A stretch of DNA of 33,311 bases. It comes from Desulfobacterales bacterium. GTDB lineage: Bacteria > Desulfobacterota > Desulfobacteria > Desulfobacterales > SpSt-501. The translations under genes were made by a program, and so were the position numbers. The stretch spans positions 1 to 33,311 of the forward strand of contig JALOOU010000026.1 in assembly GCA_025454255.1 (NCBI GenBank), in the 5' to 3' direction. Shown here in pieces: positions 8,214 to 14,816 of the stretch; the stretch's first letter is position 1, and the number at the start of each line of letters is the position of its first letter. Under the pieces are notes generated by a model that saw nothing but the letters and a program-made list of their open reading frames with translations, did no database searches and was not told where the DNA came from.

Positions 8214-9380
8214 TCACCGCCCGAAGATGCTGACGTTGCCGTATAGCCCGACCCCGCCGATGTTGTGCACCAAACCGATCTCCGGTTGTTTGACCTGGAT
8301 GGGGCCGGCCTCTTCGCGCAGCTGCAGAACGATCGTGCGGATTTGGCTGCCGCCGGTGGCGCCGATGGGATGCCCCTTGGAGAGCAGCCCGCCGTCCACG
8401 TTGACCGGGATCTCGCCTTCTTTGTATGTCGCCCGGCTGCGGATCAACTCCTTGCCCCCGCCCGGCTGGGCGAACCCCAAATCCTCGTAGGCCATCATTT
8501 CGGCGATGGTGAAGCAGTCGTGCACTTCCGCCACGTCGATCTCCTTGGGCCCCAGGCCGGCCATGGCGTAGGCCTGGCGGGCGGCCTCGCGCGCGGCCGT
8601 CAGGCCCGTGAACACCTCCCGGCCGGCCAGGTTGACGCTGGTGGTGGCGGCCCCCAGCCCCAGAATCCACACCGGTTTATGGCAGAACGTTTTGGCCTTC
8701 TCCTCGCTGGCGACGATGACGCAGGAGCTACCGTCGGCGTTCGCGCAGCAGTCGCCCACCCGCAGGGGGCTAGCCACCGGCCCCGCCATGCGGTCCTCGG
8801 GGTTGCTCAGGTTGGCCAGGGTGACGGGCTTGCGGTAGACGGCCTTGTCGTTCAGCTGGCCGTAGGTGGCCGCCTTGACGCGGATCAGGGCCAGGTCTTC
8901 CAGGCTGGTGCCGTAGGCCGCCATGTGCGCCCGGGCATACATGGCGTAGTAGGCGGGCATCATGGTGCCGAAGGGGCTTTCCCACTGGATGTCGGCCCCG
9001 CGGCCCATGCGCTCCTGGGATTCGGCGGAGGTGATTTCCGACATTTTTTGGAACCCGACGACCGCCACCACGTCGTGCAGCCCGGACTTCACCAGGGAGT
9101 AGGCCAGGCGCAGGCCCATGCTGCTCGAGGAGCACAGGCTTTCGACGTAAAAGGTGGGCTGGGGGTTCAGCCCGAAGTATTCGGCAAAAACGCCGGCCGG
9201 CGAGCGCTGTTTATCGTACTCGGGTGCGGAGCAGACGACGGATGCGCCGATATCCTTCGGGGTGAGTCCGGCATCGCGCATGGCCTCTTTGAACCCTTCG
9301 AAGGCCAACTCCCGCACCGAGCCCGGATAGGCCCGCACGAACTCGCTTTGACCGACGCCGATGATGGCCACTCGTGGCAT
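8214..9380 (-). CDS. SCP2-type thiolase (acetyl-CoA C-acyltransferase-like)
   Basis: 388-residue thiolase of the SCP2/archaeal class. The nucleophilic Cys is in VESLCSSSSMGLRLA, a catalytic His in LLSKGHPIGATGG, and the C-terminal motif reads VHNIGGVGLYG in place of the CxG of classical thiolases, as is usual for enzymes that work with a DUF35 partner. In this operon the likely reaction is cleavage of 3-oxopimeloyl-CoA by CoA to glutaryl-CoA and acetyl-CoA, inferred from context only. The ATG has AGGAG close upstream. A 163-base repeat-rich gap separates it from the SDR gene upstream. Confidence 0.9.
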   Translation of the reverse strand: MPRVAIIGVGQSEFVRAYPGSVRELAFEGFKEAMRDAGLTPKDIGASVVCSAPEYDKQRSPAGVFAEYFGLNPQPTFYVESLCSSSSMGLRLAYSLVKSGLHDVVAVVGFQKMSEITSAESQERMGRGADIQWESPFGTMMPAYYAMYARAHMAAYGTSLEDLALIRVKAATYGQLNDKAVYRKPVTLANLSNPEDRMAGPVASPLRVGDCCANADGSSCVIVASEEKAKTFCHKPVWILGLGAATTSVNLAGREVFTGLTAAREAARQAYAMAGLGPKEIDVAEVHDCFTIAEMMAYEDLGFAQPGGGKELIRSRATYKEGEIPVNVDGGLLSKGHPIGATGGSQIRTIVLQLREEAGPIQVKQPEIGLVHNIGGVGLYGNVSIFGR

Positions 9381-9397
9381 GGATCTCTCCTGAGAGG

Positions 9398-9548
9398 TTG
9401 GTGTTTAGTATTTAGTTTTTGGTGTTTGGTGTTCGGTATTCAGTGTTTTGCGCCGGGTGTGCGAATGCGCCGCTGCCCCGTTTTCCCTCGCCCTTTTTTC
9501 AAAACACCAAACACCACTCAACCAAACACCACTTATCCAATCACTAAA
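9398..9548. repeat. Imperfect inverted pair of degenerate GTGTTTGG-type word tracts
   Basis: The gap between the SDR gene and the thiolase has a left arm (9398-9450) rich in GTGTTTAG, GTGTTTGG and GTATTCAG words and a right arm (9500-9548) that is its approximate reverse complement (CAAAACACCAAACACC, CCAAACACCACTT). About 50 bases lie between the arms. Base composition is unlike the neighbouring genes, and the stop end of the SDR gene touches the right arm. No coding frame is seen in it. Confidence 0.75.
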
Positions 9549-10293
9549 TGTACTGCCCCCCGTCGACCTTGATGACCTCGCCGGTGATGTGACGGGCCCG
9601 GTCCGATGCCAGGAAGGAGACCAGGTAGGCCAGGTCCTCCGGCTGCCCGACCCGTTTCAACGCGCTCTCGGCCATGGCCATCTCGATGATTTTGTCCCGG
9701 GCGTCGGACTCCTTGAGCATCGCCGTCTCGATCAGGCCGGGAGCGACCGCGTTGACGGTCACCCCGAAGGCGCCCAGCTCCTTGGCGAGGGCTTTGGTGA
9801 AGCCGATGATTCCGGCCTTGGAGGCGGAATAGTTGGTCTGGCCGAATTTGCCGCGCAGTCCGTTGATGGAGGTCACATTGATGACCCGGCCGTATTTTTG
9901 ATCCTTGAGAAGCGGCGCCACGTGCCGGGTGAAATTGAAGTAGCCCTTCAAATTGACCTCCAGGACGCGGTCCCACTGCTCTTCGCTCATCTTCCAGCTC
10001 ACTCCGTCCCAGTTCATGCCGGCGTTGTTGACCAGGATGTGGAGGCTCCCGAACTCCGCCAGCGCCGTCTGCACCACGCGCTCGGCGTCCTTGAAGGAGG
10101 CGATGTCGCATTGGACGGCAAGCGCCTTGCGGCCGAGGGCGCGGATCTGCTGCGCATAGGATTGCGCTTCGGCTTCGTGCTTGCGGTAGGTGAGACAGAT
10201 GTCGGCGCCCTCTTTGGCCAACTCGAGGGAGATCGCGGCGCCGATACCCTGGGAGCCGCCGGTGACCAGCGCACGTTTGCCTTCTAAATGCAT
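9544..10293 (-). CDS. SDR-family 3-oxoacyl / 3-hydroxyacyl-CoA reductase
   Basis: Short-chain dehydrogenase of 249 residues with the cofactor loop TGGSQGIGAAIS, NNAG, and the catalytic Ser-Tyr-Lys in NVTSINGLRG and QTNYSASKAG. The region around the active site (YSASKAGIIGFTKALAKE, then VTVNAVAPGLIETAML) resembles FabG and acetoacetyl-CoA reductases (PhaB). The start ATG at 10293 follows GGAGG; an ATG 18 bases upstream would put the start before that site. Being between oah and the thiolase, it may oxidise 3-hydroxypimeloyl-CoA, duplicating the fused dehydrogenase, or use a later hydroxyacyl-CoA. The substrate cannot be settled from sequence. Confidence 0.88.
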   Translation of the reverse strand: MHLEGKRALVTGGSQGIGAAISLELAKEGADICLTYRKHEAEAQSYAQQIRALGRKALAVQCDIASFKDAERVVQTALAEFGSLHILVNNAGMNWDGVSWKMSEEQWDRVLEVNLKGYFNFTRHVAPLLKDQKYGRVINVTSINGLRGKFGQTNYSASKAGIIGFTKALAKELGAFGVTVNAVAPGLIETAMLKESDARDKIIEMAMAESALKRVGQPEDLAYLVSFLASDRARHITGEVIKVDGGQYI

Positions 10294-10350
10294 ATTCCCT
10301 CCGGATCGCATGGAATGGACGCTCGGGCCGGTCGGCCGCCCGCGTCCGAG

Positions 10351-11484
10351 TCACTTCTGGGGCTTGGCCAGCACCGCGGCCATGAACTCCGCATCGAACG
10401 CCTCCCCCCGGGCCTGGCGGCGGCGGAAATCGATGAAATCGATCACGTCCTTGCCGGTCATCTTCTTGGTGTTGAAGGCGTTGAATCCCAGATAGGCTTC
10501 GCAGTTCATGTTGGCGGCCAGCCAGTGCCGGTTGATGACCTTGGCCTGATCCCAGAAAAACTTCTTCTTCAGCCGAATGCCCTCTACGCTCTTGATCAGA
10601 CAGCCCGGAAACAGATTGGTATAGGTCCAGAGGATTTTGGCGACTTCCGCGTCGAGGAGGGCAAAATCGGTCTTGGCCTTCTGGACGATTTCCCGGGCCT
10701 GCTTCGCCTCCGCACCGGCCTTGAACTCGCCGTAGACGATCTCGCCGTCCGCCACGTAGGCGTCGGTGACGACGGCCGGGTTGCGGACCCAGCGCTCGTT
10801 TTCACGGATCACCGGCACGCACCTGGAGATGAGCCCCAGGCGCTGCATCTTGTAGGCGCTCCACATTTCGCAGGAGATGCAGTTCCACATGGCCAGCTCC
10901 ATGGGCAGCATCCACGGCAGAAAATCCGAGCTGCCGCCGTCGGGGGCGGATCCGTGCCGGGGGCCGGCCTGGCCGAATATGGCCAGATCGCTCGACAGGG
11001 TCGTGTCGCACGCCATGCCGATTTCCTGGCCGCCGGCGACGCGCATCCCGTTCACGCGGCAGATGGTCGGCTTCTTGCAGCCCAGGATGGCATCCACCAT
11101 GGCGTTGAACAGATCCATGTAGAGGCCGTATTCGCTGGGGCGGCCGGAGTAGTATTCGGCATACTCCTTGGTGTTGCCCCCGGTGCAGAACGCTTTGTCG
11201 CCCATGGCCGTGAAGACCGCGGCGACGACGGAGGGGTCGGCCGAAGCCCTCTGGAAGCCGGCGATGACGCCTTTGACCATTTCGGTGGTGTAGGAGTTGT
11301 ATTGGGCGGGGTTGTTGAGGGTGATCCAGGCGGAGAAGAGCTCCTTCACCGGGTTCCCCTGAGGGTCGATGATCGGTTTCTTTTCATAGACCACCCCCGG
11401 GGCCTTGTCTGAAAAATGCTCATCTCCCCAAAGGTAGTGGTCCTTTATTTCCGATTCCCGCGGCAGCCAGTCTAAACCGGACAT
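10351..11484 (-). CDS. oah: 6-oxocyclohex-1-ene-1-carbonyl-CoA hydrolase (ring-opening)
   Basis: Crotonase-superfamily hydrolase that adds two waters to 6-oxocyclohex-1-ene-1-carbonyl-CoA and opens the ring to 3-hydroxypimeloyl-CoA. The gene is called oah or bamA and is a widely used marker of anaerobic aromatic degradation (unrelated to the outer-membrane BamA). Recognisable stretches are SGLDWLPRESEIKDHYLWG at the N-terminus, GDKAFCTGGNTKEYAEYYSG, INAM-like NGMRVAGGQEIGMACD, and PRHGSAPDGGSSDFLPW. The ATG at 11484 is chosen because GGAG lies 6 nt ahead; the ATG at 11490 touches the GGAG and the frame is open to 11532. The resulting 377 residues fit the family. It is the first gene of the aromatic operon. 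Confidence 0.96.
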   Translation of the reverse strand: MSGLDWLPRESEIKDHYLWGDEHFSDKAPGVVYEKKPIIDPQGNPVKELFSAWITLNNPAQYNSYTTEMVKGVIAGFQRASADPSVVAAVFTAMGDKAFCTGGNTKEYAEYYSGRPSEYGLYMDLFNAMVDAILGCKKPTICRVNGMRVAGGQEIGMACDTTLSSDLAIFGQAGPRHGSAPDGGSSDFLPWMLPMELAMWNCISCEMWSAYKMQRLGLISRCVPVIRENERWVRNPAVVTDAYVADGEIVYGEFKAGAEAKQAREIVQKAKTDFALLDAEVAKILWTYTNLFPGCLIKSVEGIRLKKKFFWDQAKVINRHWLAANMNCEAYLGFNAFNTKKMTGKDVIDFIDFRRRQARGEAFDAEFMAAVLAKPQK

Positions 11485-11581
11485 ATCCATCTCCTTTTTC
11501 GTATTAAATTCAAGTTGTTGATTGCTTGTCAACGGGGCGGCATAAATTGTCTTATCGGAAAAGAACCGGCTTCATTTATTT

Positions 11582-11617
11582 TGTAGCTATATATTAGCTA
11601 CAGCGCGGGCAAGTCAA
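11582..11617 (-). promoter_or_regulatory. Promoter of the aromatic operon with palindromic operator
   Basis: On the minus strand, TTGACT (11612-11617) and TATATA (11588-11593) are separated by 18 bases, a good sigma70-type promoter directed at oah. A perfect inverted repeat, TGTAGCTA-N5-TAGCTACA (11582-11602), covers the -10 element, so a dimeric regulator bound there would block initiation. The regulator is not in the window. Confidence 0.7.
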
Positions 11618-11643
11618 GAGAAAAATATCCTCCTCGAATTCGC

Positions 11644-11673
11644 TTGACACGTTTCGGCGCTGATGGCTAAGTA
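11644..11673 (+). promoter_or_regulatory. Possible divergent promoter for the acetyltransferase cassette
   Basis: A perfect -35 hexamer TTGACA lies at 11644-11649, but the -10 candidate 18 bases on (TAAGTA, 11668-11673) is poor. It points to the GNAT gene starting at 11736 and lies back to back with the aromatic operon promoter. Confidence 0.4.
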
Positions 11674-11735
11674 TGCGTGTCCCCCCGTGCCGATACAAAA
11701 AACCCTTTGACCAACCCACAAGGAGGGCGAGCCCG

Positions 11736-12284
11736 TTGAAATACCCCAAAGAGATCGTTCTCAAGGATTGCACCGAGGTGATTATCCGTCAGCTGGCGGA
11801 GGAGGATGAGGATGCCTTGCGTCGATTCTACGGCACGATTCCCGAGGAGGACCGCTGGTACATGCGCCTCGACGTCAGGGACCCGGCGGTCATCCGCAGC
11901 TGGGTGCAGGACCGGGAGGTGGTGATTTCGATCATCGCGGTGGCTGCGGGCGAAATCGTCGCGCACGCGCGGCTGCACACCCATAAATACGGGTGCTATC
12001 ATCACCAGGGTCGAATTCGCATCATCGTCCAGCCCGACTACCGCCAAAAGCGGCTGGGCAGCTGGATGATTTTGGACCTCATCCACGTGGCGATGGAAAA
12101 GGGGTTGCGCGAGGTGAGGGCCGATTTCGTGGTGGGTGTCGAGCAGGCGGCCATCGAGTCTGCGAACCGGCTCGATTTTTTCAAGAAGGCCCTGCTGGAG
12201 AATTTCATCATCGACCCGCAGGGGCGCCTGCACGACCTGCTGATCATGACCAAGCAGCTCCACAAGGACTGGGGGGATTTCTAA
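11736..12284 (+). CDS. GNAT-family N-acetyltransferase (Pat-like)
   Basis: Protein of 182 residues with a GNAT fold. The acetyl-CoA pyrophosphate loop appears as PDYRQKRLGSWMI (QxxxLG variant of RxxGxG), preceded by the beta strand GRIRIIVQ and followed by the helix DLIHVAMEKGL. I chose the TTG at 11736 since AGGAGG lies exactly 9 nt before it; the ATG at 11673 has no such site and adds 21 residues that do not fit. GNATs of this general kind acetylate lysines of acyl-CoA synthetases (Pat/KatA in Rhodopseudomonas act on benzoate-CoA ligase). That role here is inferred from the divergent position next to the benzoyl-CoA operon. Confidence 0.8.
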   Translation: MKYPKEIVLKDCTEVIIRQLAEEDEDALRRFYGTIPEEDRWYMRLDVRDPAVIRSWVQDREVVISIIAVAAGEIVAHARLHTHKYGCYHHQGRIRIIVQPDYRQKRLGSWMILDLIHVAMEKGLREVRADFVVGVEQAAIESANRLDFFKKALLENFIIDPQGRLHDLLIMTKQLHKDWGDF

Positions 12285-12295
12285 CCTCCACCGAC

Positions 12296-12931
12296 ATGAC
12301 CGCCTACGCCCCCCACCAGATCAGCACCGTCACCGCGCTCGGGGAGCTGCGCGTCCGCTCCTTCTGCACACCGGAGGAGATCCGGCAGCTCAGCTTCGAC
12401 CGGCAGTTCGGCACCCATGCCCACTACCGCTCGTTGTTCACCAAGCGCGAAAGCCTCGAGCGCAAGGCGGAGCAGCCGGACGCGAACGTGGTGCTGGCGA
12501 TCGCCGATTCCGCCCACATCGTCGGCTTCGGGGTCCTGGCCTATCCGGACCCGGAGGAGCGCTGGGCCGAGCTGCAGCCGAGCGTCATGATGGAGGTGAA
12601 CGCCATCGAGGTGAACCGCAAGTGGCGCGCCCAGAAGGTCGCCGCAGCCATCGTCCAGATGATGATGGTCCACCCTCTGATCGAGAATAAGATCGCCTAT
12701 TTCGTCGGCTACTCCTGGACCTGGGACCTGGACGGGAACCGCATGTCGGCCTCCCGGTACCGCCAGATTATGATGCGCCTTTTCGAACCGTTCGGCTTCG
12801 AGGAATACACGACCAACGAACCCAACATCTGCCTGAAGCCGGAGAACATCTTCATGGCGCGGATCGGCGCCGATGTTCCCGCAGAGACCCGGCAGGCGTT
12901 CAAGTGGCTGCGCTACGGGCAGTCCCCCTGA
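12296..12931 (+). CDS. AcuA-family protein acetyltransferase
   Basis: 211-residue protein resembling Bacillus AcuA along its whole length: YPDPEERWAEL, the GAIEV-like MEVNAIEVNRKWR, YSWTWDLDG, SRYRQIMMRLF and the tail NIFMARIGADV all have AcuA counterparts. AcuA acetylates and switches off AMP-forming acetyl-CoA synthetase. The gene starts 11 bases after the preceding GNAT stop with only a weak ribosome site, so translation is probably coupled. Together with its neighbour it suggests two protein acetyltransferases acting on acyl-CoA ligases of this aromatic degrader. Family assignment comes from remembered motif similarity, not from a search; the target is unknown. Confidence 0.78.
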   Translation: MTAYAPHQISTVTALGELRVRSFCTPEEIRQLSFDRQFGTHAHYRSLFTKRESLERKAEQPDANVVLAIADSAHIVGFGVLAYPDPEERWAELQPSVMMEVNAIEVNRKWRAQKVAAAIVQMMMVHPLIENKIAYFVGYSWTWDLDGNRMSASRYRQIMMRLFEPFGFEEYTTNEPNICLKPENIFMARIGADVPAETRQAFKWLRYGQSP

Positions 12932-12946
12932 CCCCCTCCGAAACTC

Positions 12947-13663
12947 ATGGACGATAAGTTGTCGCGCTATCTCGACCCTACGGCCGTCATCGATTGCGGC
13001 CATGCCGCCGTTGAAGCAAAGGCCCGGGAGGTTGCCGGCCGCCCGCCGGACGACCCGGTCGCAACCGCCGTGCGGCTCTACCAGGCCGTTCGGGACGGGA
13101 TCTGGTACGATCCCTATCTGCCCTTCTACCGGGCCGAGCACTACCGCGCCAGCCGCGTGCTGGAGCAGGGCCGGGCATTCTGCATCGGCAAGGCCGGTCT
13201 GCTGTGCGCTCTCAGCCGGGCCTGCGGCATCCCCGCGCGCCTGGCGTTTGCCGACGTGCGCAACCACCTGGCGACCCGGCAGTTGATCGAGTTCATGGGC
13301 TCCGACGTGTTCGTTTTTCACGGGGTCACCGAGTTTTTCCTGGAGGGCCGGTGGGTCAAGGCCACGCCCGCCTTCAACGCCGCGCTCTGCCGCCGCCACG
13401 GGGTCGCGCCGCTCGACTTCAACGGGCGCGAGGACTCCCTGTTTCAATCGTTCAACAGCCAAGGCCGGCAATTCATGGAGTACGTGAGGGAGCGCGGCAG
13501 CTTTGACGATATCCCGGTCGAGCAGATCGTCGCGGCCTGGCGGGAGGCATACGGGGTGGAACGGGTCGACCGGTGGATCGAGAGGTTCGAAGCCTCGGGC
13601 GGTGCGCCGGTGCGCGATTTCAGCTCCGAGGACCCGCTCAGTTCAACACCTTGCGCAGGTTGA
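12947..13663 (+). CDS. Transglutaminase-like cysteine protease-fold protein
   Basis: 238-residue cytoplasmic-looking protein (no signal peptide). The transglutaminase core is visible: a helix with the nucleophile in RAFCIGKAGLLCALSRACGI, then GIPARLAFADVRNHLA, and a strand pair with the His in FHGVTEFFLEGRWVKATPAFN-type sequence. The third catalytic position, normally Asp in a LDPT-like motif, reads KATP, so the triad is incomplete or uses another residue. It begins 15 bases after the AcuA-like gene and is probably in its operon. Its 3' end overlaps the convergent GNAT gene by 26 bases. Function (peptidase, deamidase or acyl transfer) is unknown. Confidence 0.8.
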   Translation: MDDKLSRYLDPTAVIDCGHAAVEAKAREVAGRPPDDPVATAVRLYQAVRDGIWYDPYLPFYRAEHYRASRVLEQGRAFCIGKAGLLCALSRACGIPARLAFADVRNHLATRQLIEFMGSDVFVFHGVTEFFLEGRWVKATPAFNAALCRRHGVAPLDFNGREDSLFQSFNSQGRQFMEYVRERGSFDDIPVEQIVAAWREAYGVERVDRWIERFEASGGAPVRDFSSEDPLSSTPCAG

Positions 13664-14075
13664 TGAAGTTGCTGCGGTCGAAACCGAGGGTCTTGAAAAA
13701 CGAGAGCATGTCGGTCGAATCCCAGCGCACGGAGGTGTAGACGTTGTCGATGCCCTGGGCCCGGTAGGCGGCGAAGATCTCCTCCGCCATCCTGGCGCCG
13801 ATGCCCTGCCCCATGAAGCCCGGATCGACCCCCATGGTGGCGATCCACGCGCTCTGGGCCATCCCGAAGCCAGCGGTCAGAATGTAGCTGATCATGAAGC
13901 CCACGACCCGCCCGCCGGCTTCTGCCACCAGGCAGACATCTTTCTGGCGGCGGGAGTGCTCCTCCACCACTTGCTTGAAATCGTCGCTGACCGCCTTGCG
14001 GGTGATGGCGGCATAGATCCGGATGACCTCCCCGGCGTCGTCTATCTGCAATCGGCGAATGCGAATGTTCTCCAC
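13638..14075 (-). CDS. GNAT-family N-acetyltransferase (RimI-like)
   Basis: 145-residue single-domain GNAT. Visible are the strand GGRVVGFMISYI, the substrate-side WIATMGVDP and the acetyl-CoA loop GFMGQGIGARMAEEIF (QGIGA), ending with the RimI-type FFKTLGFDRSNFINLRK. The start is GTG, with GGGAG 9 nt upstream. It is the third acetyltransferase within 2.4 kb and is convergent with the transglutaminase-like gene, overlapping it tail to tail by 26 bases. Substrate unknown; protein or small-molecule acetylation are both possible. Confidence 0.85.
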   Translation of the reverse strand: MENIRIRRLQIDDAGEVIRIYAAITRKAVSDDFKQVVEEHSRRQKDVCLVAEAGGRVVGFMISYILTAGFGMAQSAWIATMGVDPGFMGQGIGARMAEEIFAAYRAQGIDNVYTSVRWDSTDMLSFFKTLGFDRSNFINLRKVLN

Positions 14076-14091
14076 GGCGGCATGCTCCCGT

Positions 14092-14313
14092 TCAATCGAT
14101 CCGGATGATTTTTACTTTGTGCCCGACCCAGTCCGGAGGCAGGTAGACCCGGCCGCTGTTCCCGCTGGCCTTGACTCTTTTTTCGATCATCTCCTCGCCG
14201 AAGATCTCGAATTTGACCCGGGTGTTGGGGTCCGGCGGCGCTTCCGCCCCGTGATCGCCTTCTGGATCTTCGTCGCCCGGAACTCTGCGGGGGTAGTTCT
14301 TTTCGATAGCCAC
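14092..14313 (-). CDS. DUF2080-type / AbrB-like small DNA-binding protein
   Basis: A 73-residue protein read from a GTG with AGGAG 10 nt upstream. The C-terminal half (KRVKASGNSGRVYLPPDWVG, then KVKIIRI) is the SpoVT/AbrB-like beta fold typical of DUF2080, a family first noted beside archaeal transposons; such folds bind DNA as antitoxins or transition regulators. The N-terminal half is charged and probably disordered. It lies 16 bases upstream of the GNAT gene on the same strand and so could autoregulate that pair. No toxin or transposase is next to it. Confidence 0.7.
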   Translation of the reverse strand: MAIEKNYPRRVPGDEDPEGDHGAEAPPDPNTRVKFEIFGEEMIEKRVKASGNSGRVYLPPDWVGHKVKIIRID

Positions 14314-14426
14314 CTTGATCGGTCTCCTGAATTTGAGTCGGGCGATGCGCAGGGCGCACGGCAGCGCCGGGCCCAATCGTGTCGGGCGCTGATCATCCGG
14401 CGCTGGTCCGTCTCGCATGCAAAGCT

Positions 14427-14455
14427 ACGTTAGAGCTATATTGTAACTTAGTCAA
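14427..14455 (-). promoter_or_regulatory. Possible promoter for the DUF2080-GNAT pair
   Basis: On the minus strand TTGACT (14450-14455) is followed after 17 bases by TAACGT. The spacer contains CAATATAGCT, similar to the AATATATAGCT of the aromatic operon promoter, and a second TAGCT lies in the -10 area. Confidence 0.4.
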
Positions 14456-14760
14456 GCAAAAGCTGATTTTGTGTAACCGATCCGGAACGCTGGGATCCAA
14501 TGTCGGGGCGGCAGCGCCGCCGGCGCTTCCTTCCAATGCCGTTTTCGATTATCTCCTGCGGCGCCGGACATGACTTACGATTGACGAAATCGGGCCTGCT
14601 GCGGCTGGTCTCAATTGCGCGGATTGTGTTTTCCGGGGCGTTGACCGCGGTCAAGGATTTTTGCCACGTATATATCCCCGATGCCAATATCACCGGGTTG
14701 AACCTTTTCCACTTGGCAATGGCCATCGCCCTGCTTCTGGCAACTGCCATCTGCCGCATA
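14456..14760. other. Non-coding interval without recognisable gene
   Basis: About 300 bases between the DUF2080 promoter and the terminator of the DUF533 gene. Open frames exist on both strands, but none looks like a known protein or has a ribosome site. The only pattern seen is a perfect 14-base palindrome TTGACCGCGGTCAA at 14641-14654. Confidence 0.5.
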
Positions 14761-14764
14761 TCGC

Positions 14765-14807
14765 AAAGAAGCTGGACGGCAGCGGTCCGACCCGCCGGCC
14801 GTCCAGC
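14765..14807 (-). terminator. Rho-independent terminator after the DUF533 gene
   Basis: A perfect 10-bp stem, GCTGGACGGC with GCCGTCCAGC (14771-14780 and 14798-14807) and a 17-base loop, is followed on the minus strand by TTCTTT. It starts 10 bases after the DUF533 stop codon. Confidence 0.75.
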
Positions 14808-14816
14808 TCGGTTGCC

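Noticed and set aside
9398..9548. CRISPR array or bidirectional terminator.
   Set aside because: The words are degenerate and of uneven spacing without unique spacers, and the arms are far too long and AT-mixed for a standard terminator.
12281..13471. Minus-strand open frame of 396 codons opposite the AcuA-like and transglutaminase-like genes.
   Set aside because: It overlaps two supported plus-strand genes and has a low-complexity, shadow-like translation.
14641..14654. Perfect palindrome TTGACCGCGGTCAA as an operator.
   Set aside because: There is no -10 at the right distance on either strand and no gene starts nearby; kept only as a remark.
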